Shown one piece after another: positions 30,098 to 36,273 of a stretch of DNA of 36,273 bases. Both the position numbers and the translations under genes were made by a program. How positions within the stretch are numbered: position 1 is the first letter of the stretch; each line of letters begins with the position of its first letter. The DNA is from Paraburkholderia tagetis (GTDB taxonomy: Bacteria > Pseudomonadota > Gammaproteobacteria > Burkholderiales > Burkholderiaceae), in contig NZ_JAKLJA010000057.1 in NCBI RefSeq assembly GCF_022213065.1, forward strand, positions 1-36,273. Direction: 5' to 3'. The notes under the pieces are model-generated. The model made no database searches. It was not told the DNA's origin and worked only from the letters and a program-made list of their open reading frames with translations.

Positions 30098-31945
30098 ATG
30101 TCCCGCTCCCTCGAAATCCTCAACGAAGTCTTCGGTTATCCCGCCTTTAGAGGGCAGCAGGCCGAGATCGTGGAGCATGTCGCGTCGGGCGGCGATTCCC
30201 TGGTGCTCATGCCCACGGGCGGCGGCAAGTCGCTGTGCTACCAGATTCCCGCGCTCGTGCGCCACGAAGCGGGCCACGGCGCCGGCATCGTGGTGTCGCC
30301 GCTCATTGCGCTGATGCAGGACCAGGTCGCCGCGCTCACTGAAGTGGGCGTGCGCGCCGCGTACCTGAACTCCACGCTCACTGGCGCCGAGGCCGCCGCC
30401 ACCGAGCGCGCGCTGCGCGAGGGCGACATCGACCTGCTCTATGTCGCGCCCGAGCGCCTCATGACGCCGCGCTTTCTCGATCTGCTCGAGCGCGCGCGCA
30501 TCGGCCTCTTTGCGATCGACGAGGCCCATTGCGTTTCGCAATGGGGGCACGATTTCCGCCCCGAGTACATTCAGCTCTCGGTGTTGCACGAACGCTTCCC
30601 GGACGTGCCGCGCATCGCGCTCACCGCCACCGCGGACGCGATCACGCGCGACGAGATCGTGCACCGTCTCGCGCTCGACGACGCCCGCATCTTCGTGTCG
30701 AGCTTCGACCGGCCGAATATTCGCTACCGCATCGTGGAGAAGGACAACGCGCGAACGCAACTGCTCGACTTCATCCGCGCGGAGCACACGCGCGCCGACG
30801 GCACGACCGACGCGGGCGTCGTCTACTGCCTCTCGCGCCGCAAGGTGGAAGAGACCGCGGAGTGGCTGAAGGGGCAGGGCGTCCGGGCCTTGCCGTACCA
30901 CGCCGGCATGGAGTTCGAAGTGCGCCAGAACCACCAGGAGCTCTTCCAGCGCGAGGAAGGCGTGGTCATGTGCGCGACCATTGCGTTCGGCATGGGCATC
31001 GACAAGCCGGACGTGCGCTTCGTCGCGCACCTGGACCTGCCCAAGAGCGTGGAGGGCTATTACCAGGAAACTGGCCGCGCGGGCCGCGACGGGCTGGCGG
31101 CCAATGCGTGGATGGCCTATGGCCTCGGCGACGTCGTCCAGCAGCGCAAGATGATCGACGAGTCCGACGCCGACGATCAGCACAAGCGCGTCCAGACGGG
31201 CAAGCTCGACGCGTTGCTGGGCCTGTGCGAGACGGCCACGTGCAGGCGCGTGCGCCTGCTCGCGTACTTCGGCGAAGAGAGCAAGCCGTGCGGCAACTGC
31301 GACACCTGCATCGAGCCGCCGGCCACGTGGGACGCCACGCGCGAGGCGCAGATGGCGCTTTCATGCGTGTTCCGCGCACAACGCGCGAGCGGTTTCAACT
31401 TCGGTGCCGGCCATCTGATCGACATCCTGCGCGGCAACCGCAACGAGAAGATCATGCAACGCGGGCATGAGAAGATTTCGACCTTCGGCATCGGCTCGGC
31501 GCTTTCCGAAGCCGAATGGCGCGGGATTTTCCGGCAACTGGTGGCGTTCGGCTATCTCACCGTCGATCACGACGGCTTCGGCGCGCTGGTGCTCACCGAG
31601 GCAAGCAAGTCCGTGCTCAAGGGCGAGCAAAAGGTCACGATGCGCCGCTACGTGAAGCCCACGCGCACCCGCACCTCATCGAGCCGCACCAGCGAGCGGG
31701 CTGATCCGACCCTCGGCATGAGCCCGCGCCAGCGCTCGCGCTGGGAGCGCCTGCGGCTGTGGCGCACGGAAACCGCGAAGAGCGAGGGCGTGCCCGCCTA
31801 CGTCATCTTCCACGACGCGACGCTGGCGGAGATCGCGCGCAACGGCCCCGAGTCAGTCGACGAACTGCGCGACATTCCCGGTATCGGGGCGCGCAAGCTC
31901 GAGCGCTTTGGCGAAGAGCTGGTCGAGGTCGTCGGCGACGATTGA
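30098..31945 (+). CDS. recQ: ATP-dependent DNA helicase RecQ
   Basis: 615 aa from ATG 30098, the start that best fits the RecQ N-terminus (SRSLEILNEVFGYPAFRGQQ); ATG 30062 in frame would add 12 residues. Motif I MPTGGGKSLCYQ (38-49), motif II DEAH (141-144) with aromatic-rich CVSQWGHDFRPEY, and motifs V/VI FGMGIDKPDVRFV and QETGRAGRDG are all present. The zinc site is Cys382, Cys398, Cys401 and Cys404. A single C-terminal HRDC domain contains AYVIFHDATLAEIA and IPGIGARKLERFG. It is a 3'-5' helicase in RecF-type repair and fork restart. A TAAAAT box at 30058-30063 could be its -10. Composition is more GC-rich than in the cluster. Confidence 0.97.
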   Translation: MSRSLEILNEVFGYPAFRGQQAEIVEHVASGGDSLVLMPTGGGKSLCYQIPALVRHEAGHGAGIVVSPLIALMQDQVAALTEVGVRAAYLNSTLTGAEAAATERALREGDIDLLYVAPERLMTPRFLDLLERARIGLFAIDEAHCVSQWGHDFRPEYIQLSVLHERFPDVPRIALTATADAITRDEIVHRLALDDARIFVSSFDRPNIRYRIVEKDNARTQLLDFIRAEHTRADGTTDAGVVYCLSRRKVEETAEWLKGQGVRALPYHAGMEFEVRQNHQELFQREEGVVMCATIAFGMGIDKPDVRFVAHLDLPKSVEGYYQETGRAGRDGLAANAWMAYGLGDVVQQRKMIDESDADDQHKRVQTGKLDALLGLCETATCRRVRLLAYFGEESKPCGNCDTCIEPPATWDATREAQMALSCVFRAQRASGFNFGAGHLIDILRGNRNEKIMQRGHEKISTFGIGSALSEAEWRGIFRQLVAFGYLTVDHDGFGALVLTEASKSVLKGEQKVTMRRYVKPTRTRTSSSRTSERADPTLGMSPRQRSRWERLRLWRTETAKSEGVPAYVIFHDATLAEIARNGPESVDELRDIPGIGARKLERFGEELVEVVGDD

Positions 31946-32267
31946 GCGTGCCGTCCGGGTGGCCCGCCGCCGTCGCGCCCGACGTCACCCCTCGCGTTAC
32001 CTGACGTTGCCTCAGGCCGCCATCACATCGTCCGTCCTCCGAAATGTCGCAAGCCATTGACTTGCTTGGCATTTCCGGAATATCATGCTCGGTTCCGGTT
32101 TCTGGAATGCTTGCGCGCGTCGGTTAGTTTGACTAATTCGTGAGCTGATCAGTGCAAAAGCGGCGCAAAAAACGCCTGCAATTCTCGGGTTCCGGAGTTC
32201 GATACGCATGGTTTTCCGCTTTGCCCGGAATAAATGCGTCGATTTTGTTCAATTTCAGGAATAAACA
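31946..32267 (+). promoter_or_regulatory. Intergenic region with the probable str operon promoter
   Basis: 322 bases between recQ and rpsL. TTGACT (32057-32062) and TATCAT (32081-32086), 18 bases apart, form the best sigma-70 promoter candidate, leaving a leader of about 175 bases before rpsL. The sequence turns AT-rich from about 32040, as expected for a strong ribosomal promoter region. I could not find a hairpin plus T-run that would terminate recQ, so some read-through from recQ is possible. Confidence 0.55.
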
Positions 32268-32648
32268 ATGCCAACCATCAATCAACTGGTTCGCAAAGGC
32301 CGCGCTTCGGAAGCTACGAAGAGCAAGTCGCCGGCCCTGCAGGACTGCCCGCAGCGTCGCGGCGTGTGCACTCGCGTGTACACGACGACGCCGAAGAAGC
32401 CGAACTCGGCACTTCGTAAGGTCGCCAAGGTTCGCCTGACGAACGGCTTCGAAGTCATTTCGTACATCGGTGGTGAAGGCCACAACCTGCAGGAGCACTC
32501 GGTTGTGCTGATCCGCGGCGGCCGTGTGAAGGACTTGCCGGGTGTGCGTTACCACATGGTTCGCGGCTCGCTGGATACCCAGGGCGTCAAGGATCGTAAG
32601 CAGGCTCGTTCGAAGTACGGCGCGAAGCGCGCGAAGGCTGCGAAGTAA
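32268..32648 (+). CDS. rpsL: 30S ribosomal protein S12
   Basis: 126 aa. It begins MPTINQLVRKGR and contains TPKKPNSALRKVAKVRL and GGRVKDLPGVRYH. The streptomycin-relevant lysines at 43 and 88 are both present, so no rpsL-type streptomycin resistance change is seen. S12 sits at the decoding centre. It is the first gene of the str operon, followed by rpsG after 185 bases. Confidence 0.98.
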   Translation: MPTINQLVRKGRASEATKSKSPALQDCPQRRGVCTRVYTTTPKKPNSALRKVAKVRLTNGFEVISYIGGEGHNLQEHSVVLIRGGRVKDLPGVRYHMVRGSLDTQGVKDRKQARSKYGAKRAKAAK

Positions 32649-32833
32649 GAGTCAAGCGTCGTCTCGCTTTTTCGAGGGCGGGCGATAAAAGCGACAGGTG
32701 CCGGATTGGCCGGTGCTGTCGAGTAAGTGGTCACCCGACCAGGCTGGTAAGTCGTGAGATGAATCGGGTTAGTTGGTGGCCGCGGAGCGTAGGGTTCAGT
32801 CCACGCTTCAACTGAAAAGTTAAAGGAAGAAAC

Positions 32834-33304
32834 ATGCCGCGTCGTCGCGAAGTCCCCAAGCGGGAAGTGTTGCCGGATCCGAAGTTCGGCAACGTTGATG
32901 TAGCCAAGTTCATGAACGTGCTGATGCTCTCCGGCAAGAAGTCGGTTGCCGAGCGTATCGTGTACGGCGCTTTCGAACAGATCCAGACCAAGGGTGGCAA
33001 GGACCCGCTGGAAGTGTTCACTGTCGCGCTCAACAACGTGAAGCCGGTGGTGGAAGTGAAGAGCCGCCGCGTTGGTGGTGCGAACTATCAGGTTCCGGTT
33101 GAAGTGCGCCCCTCGCGTCGTATGGCATTGGCGATGCGTTGGCTGCGTGAAGCCGCGAAGAAGCGCAGCGAGAAGTCGATGGCCCTGCGTCTGGCAGGTG
33201 AACTCTCCGAAGCGGCCGAAGGCCGTGGCGGCGCGATGAAGAAGCGCGACGAAGTTCACCGGATGGCAGAAGCGAACAAGGCGTTCTCGCACTTCCGCTT
33301 CTAA
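32834..33304 (+). CDS. rpsG: 30S ribosomal protein S7
   Basis: 156 aa, normal length. It begins MPRRREVPKREVLPDPKFGN and holds VEVKSRRVGGANYQVPVEV and the helix ALAMRWLREAAKKR, all typical of S7. It nucleates assembly of the 30S head and, in E. coli, represses the str operon by binding the rpsL-rpsG spacer. GGAAGAAAC precedes the ATG. Hairpins lie between it and fusA. Confidence 0.98.
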   Translation: MPRRREVPKREVLPDPKFGNVDVAKFMNVLMLSGKKSVAERIVYGAFEQIQTKGGKDPLEVFTVALNNVKPVVEVKSRRVGGANYQVPVEVRPSRRMALAMRWLREAAKKRSEKSMALRLAGELSEAAEGRGGAMKKRDEVHRMAEANKAFSHFRF

Positions 33305-33308
33305 GAGA

Positions 33309-33387
33309 AAGCCCCTATCGGGGTTTGCTCAAAAAGCGGAAAAAAATCCGGGCGGGTGCGCTTATCGAGCGCCTCGCCCGTTTGTGT
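33309..33387 (+). terminator. Terminator-like hairpins between rpsG and fusA
   Basis: First, AAGCCCC (33309-33315) with GGGGTTT (33320-33326) around TATC. Second, CGGGCGGGTGCGCT (33349-33362) with AGCGCCTCGCCCG (33368-33380), one small internal irregularity, followed by TTTGTGTT. Both look like weak intrinsic terminators inside the str operon. They could lower fusA-tuf read-through or process the transcript; fusA may also have its own promoter here. Structure observed, function inferred. Confidence 0.5.
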
Positions 33388-33451
33388 TCAGGCGCGTTGG
33401 GTCAACCCGGTCGGGATCGACCCGGCGCGCACCTCCCCATAGAGGATCAAA

Positions 33452-35554
33452 GTGGCTCGCAAGACTCCTATCGAGCGCTACCGCAATATCGGTATTAGCG
33501 CTCACATCGACGCCGGCAAGACGACGACGACCGAGCGCATTCTGTTTTACACCGGCGTGAACCACAAGATTGGTGAAGTTCACGACGGCGCTGCGACCAT
33601 GGACTGGATGGAGCAGGAGCAGGAGCGTGGCATCACGATTACCTCGGCTGCTACCACCGCCTTCTGGAAGGGCATGGCTGGTAACTATCCGGAACACCGC
33701 ATCAACATCATCGACACCCCGGGCCACGTCGACTTCACGATTGAAGTCGAGCGCTCGATGCGCGTGCTCGATGGCGCGTGCATGGTCTACTGCGCAGTGG
33801 GCGGCGTGCAGCCGCAGTCGGAAACGGTGTGGCGTCAGGCGAACAAGTACAAGGTTCCCCGTCTCGCGTTCGTCAACAAGATGGACCGTACCGGCGCGAA
33901 CTTCTTCAAGGTCTACGACCAGTTGAAGACGCGTCTGAAGGCGAACCCGGTTCCCGTCGTCGTGCCGATCGGCGCGGAAGACACCTTCAAGGGCGTGGTC
34001 GACCTGATCAAGATGAAGGCGATCATTTGGGACGAAGCGTCCCAGGGCACGAAGTTCGACTACGTCGACATCCCGGCTGAACTCGTTGACACGTGCAACG
34101 AGTGGCGCGAAAAGATGATCGAGTCGGCCGCTGAAGCCAGCGAAGAGCTGATGGAAAAGTACCTCGGCGGCGAAGAGCTGAGCGAAGCGGAAGTCGTCAA
34201 GGCGATCCGCGACCGGACCATCGCGTGCGAAATCCAGCCGATGCTGTGCGGTACCGCGTTCAAGAACAAGGGCGTGCAGCGCATGCTCGACGCCGTGATC
34301 GACTTCCTGCCGTCGCCGGTGGACATTCCCCCGGTTAAGGGTGAACTCGAAAACGGCGAAACGGCTGAGCGCCGCGCAGCCGACGACGAGAAGTTCGCGG
34401 CACTCGCGTTCAAGATCATGACCGACCCGTTTGTCGGCCAGTTGATCTTCTTCCGCGCGTACTCGGGCGTCGTCAACTCGGGCGACACGGTGCTGAATTC
34501 GACCAAGGGCAAGAAGGAACGCCTCGGCCGTATTCTGCAGATGCACGCGAACAACCGTGAGGAAATCAAGGAAGTTCGTGCAGGCGACATCGCTGCTGCG
34601 GTCGGCCTGAAGGAAGCGACCACGGGCGACACACTGTGCGACCCGGCGAACCCGATCATTCTGGAACGCATGGTGTTCCCGGAGCCGGTGATTTCGCAGG
34701 CCGTCGAGCCGAAGACCAAGCCTGACCAGGAGAAGATGGGCATCGCCCTGAACCGCCTGGCACAGGAAGACCCGTCGTTCCGCGTCCAGACGGACGAGGA
34801 ATCGGGCCAGACCATCATTTCGGGCATGGGCGAGCTCCACCTCGAAATTCTGGTCGACCGCATGAAGCGCGAATTCGGCGTGGAAGCAACCGTCGGCAAG
34901 CCGCAGGTTGCCTACCGCGAAACGATCCGCGCTACGGCGAAGGACGTGGACGGCAAGTTCGTCAAGCAGTCGGGTGGTCGCGGCCAGTACGGTCACGCGG
35001 TCATCACGCTCGAGCCGAACGAGCAGGGCAAGGGCTACGAGTTCCTGGACGAGATCAAGGGTGGTGTGATTCCGCGTGAATACATCCCTGCGGTCGACAA
35101 GGGTATCCAGGACACGCTGAAGGCAGGCGTGCTGGCGGGCTTCCCGGTCGTCGACGTCAAGGTTCACCTGACCTTCGGTTCGTACCACGACGTTGACTCG
35201 AACGAAAATGCGTTCCGCATGGCCGGTTCGATGGCGTTCAAGGAAGCAATGCGCAAGGCGCAACCGGTCATCCTCGAACCGATGATGGCTGTCGAAGTCG
35301 AAACGCCGGAAGACTACATGGGCAACGTGATGGGCGACCTGTCGGGCCGTCGCGGTATCGTCCAGGGCATGGAAGACATGGTTGGCGGCGGCAAGATCGT
35401 TCGCGCCGAAGTGCCGCTGTCGGAAATGTTTGGCTACTCGACGTCGCTGCGCTCGCTCACGCAGGGTCGCGCAACGTACACGATGGAATTCAAGCACTAC
35501 GCAGAAGCACCGCGTAACGTGGCCGACGCGATCATCAGCGCGAAGGCGAAGTAA
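33452..35554 (+). CDS. fusA: Elongation factor G
   Basis: 700 aa from a GTG start at 33452, preceded by AGAGGATC. GTPase motifs: G1 AHIDAGKTTTTERI (about 17-30), G2 RGITITSAATT, G3 DTPGH and G4 NKMD. Domains II-V follow, including GMGELHLEILVDRMKREFGVEA and the tail SLTQGRATYTMEFKHYAEAP. It translocates tRNAs and mRNA on the ribosome. Length fits fusA1-type EF-G. tuf follows after 86 bases. Confidence 0.98.
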   Translation: MARKTPIERYRNIGISAHIDAGKTTTTERILFYTGVNHKIGEVHDGAATMDWMEQEQERGITITSAATTAFWKGMAGNYPEHRINIIDTPGHVDFTIEVERSMRVLDGACMVYCAVGGVQPQSETVWRQANKYKVPRLAFVNKMDRTGANFFKVYDQLKTRLKANPVPVVVPIGAEDTFKGVVDLIKMKAIIWDEASQGTKFDYVDIPAELVDTCNEWREKMIESAAEASEELMEKYLGGEELSEAEVVKAIRDRTIACEIQPMLCGTAFKNKGVQRMLDAVIDFLPSPVDIPPVKGELENGETAERRAADDEKFAALAFKIMTDPFVGQLIFFRAYSGVVNSGDTVLNSTKGKKERLGRILQMHANNREEIKEVRAGDIAAAVGLKEATTGDTLCDPANPIILERMVFPEPVISQAVEPKTKPDQEKMGIALNRLAQEDPSFRVQTDEESGQTIISGMGELHLEILVDRMKREFGVEATVGKPQVAYRETIRATAKDVDGKFVKQSGGRGQYGHAVITLEPNEQGKGYEFLDEIKGGVIPREYIPAVDKGIQDTLKAGVLAGFPVVDVKVHLTFGSYHDVDSNENAFRMAGSMAFKEAMRKAQPVILEPMMAVEVETPEDYMGNVMGDLSGRRGIVQGMEDMVGGGKIVRAEVPLSEMFGYSTSLRSLTQGRATYTMEFKHYAEAPRNVADAIISAKAK

Positions 35555-35640
35555 GCATCGGCGCAAAAGCGAACCGGGCATTGGCTCCTGGTTCGCATCG
35601 CTCAGTCACCGATTCACCACTTTTTTGAAAGAAGAGAAAC

Positions 35641-36273
35641 ATGGCAAAAGGTAAATTCGAACGGACCAAGCCGCACGTGAACGTGGGCACGATCGGTCAC
35701 GTTGACCACGGCAAGACCACGCTGACGGCAGCGATCACGACGGTTCTGACCAAGAAGTTTGGCGGCGAAGCCAAGGCATACGACCAGATCGATGCGGCGC
35801 CGGAAGAAAAGGCGCGTGGTATTACCATCAACACCGCGCACGTCGAGTACGAAACGGCTAACCGCCACTACGCACACGTCGACTGCCCGGGCCACGCTGA
35901 CTACGTGAAGAACATGATCACGGGCGCGGCACAGATGGATGGCGCAATCCTGGTGTGCTCGGCCGCTGACGGCCCGATGCCGCAAACGCGTGAGCACATC
36001 CTGCTGGCCCGTCAGGTTGGCGTGCCTTACATCATCGTGTTCCTGAACAAGTGCGACATGGTCGACGACGCCGAGCTGCTCGAGCTGGTCGAAATGGAAG
36101 TGCGCGAACTCCTGTCGAAGTACGACTTCCCGGGCGACGACACGCCGATCGTCAAGGGTTCGGCCAAGCTGGCGCTGGAAGGCGACACGGGCGAGCTGGG
36201 CGAAGTGGCGATCATGAACCTGGCCGACGCACTCGACACGTACATCCCGACGCCGGAGCGTGCAGTTGACGGC
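35641..36273 (+). CDS. tuf: Elongation factor Tu, N-terminal part (partial)
   Basis: 211 codons up to the window edge. The G domain is complete in its key motifs: GHVDHGKTTLTAA (19-31), RGITINTAHVEY (effector loop), DCPGHADY and NKCD. GAAAGAAGAGAAAC upstream supplies the ribosome site. It is the terminal str operon gene and the second tuf copy of this window; both copies lie on the same strand about 36 kb apart. Confidence 0.98.
   Translation, partial: MAKGKFERTKPHVNVGTIGHVDHGKTTLTAAITTVLTKKFGGEAKAYDQIDAAPEEKARGITINTAHVEYETANRHYAHVDCPGHADYVKNMITGAAQMDGAILVCSAADGPMPQTREHILLARQVGVPYIIVFLNKCDMVDDAELLELVEMEVRELLSKYDFPGDDTPIVKGSAKLALEGDTGELGEVAIMNLADALDTYIPTPERAVDG

Overview
The window looks like part of a GC-rich beta-proteobacterial chromosome, most likely Burkholderiaceae (Burkholderia/Paraburkholderia/Caballeronia type). 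The gene order tuf–tRNA-Trp–secE–nusG–rplK–rplA–rplJ–rplL–rpoB–rpoC and rpsL–rpsG–fusA–tuf fits, as do the RNA polymerase subunit lengths (RpoB 1368 aa, RpoC 1416 aa). This placement is by recognition; no database search was possible. Every gene I accept is on the + strand.

Layout. (1) 1–12665 is housekeeping: the tail of one tuf gene, tRNA-Trp, secE-nusG, the L11/L1 and L10/L12 ribosomal genes, an attenuator-like terminator, rpoB and rpoC, closed by a perfect rho-independent terminator. (2) 12666–13667 holds one small membrane protein gene and then an AT-rich 0.5 kb non-coding stretch with palindromes. (3) 13668–29972 is a 16.3 kb, same-strand, tightly packed accessory cluster. (4) 30098–36273 returns to housekeeping: recQ, then the str operon (rpsL, rpsG, fusA) and the start of a second tuf copy.

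The accessory cluster is the interesting part. It carries a nearly complete set of discrete fatty-acid/polyketide enzymes: a phosphopantetheinyl transferase (AcpS type), a ketoreductase, a FabZ-like dehydratase, an acyl carrier protein, a fused ketosynthase–chain-length-factor protein, a second ketosynthase with an altered catalytic triad, a third thiolase-fold protein, a second short-chain reductase and a malonyl-CoA:ACP transacylase. Mixed in are a stand-alone folate-dependent GcvT-like protein and an envelope export set: a LolD/MacB-type ATPase, a FtsX-family permease, a periplasmic helical protein, a LolA-like carrier, a predicted outer-membrane beta-barrel and a polytopic membrane protein.

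My reading is that the cluster builds an acyl or polyene-like chain on its own ACP and moves the product, or a lipid carrying it, to the outer membrane. The logic resembles aryl-polyene clusters, and the KS–CLF fusion recalls PUFA synthase PfaC. However, I see no starter-unit enzymes, glycosyltransferase, MMPL pump or thioesterase, so I do not assign it to a known product. No dedicated regulator is encoded; control probably lies in the AT-rich upstream region.
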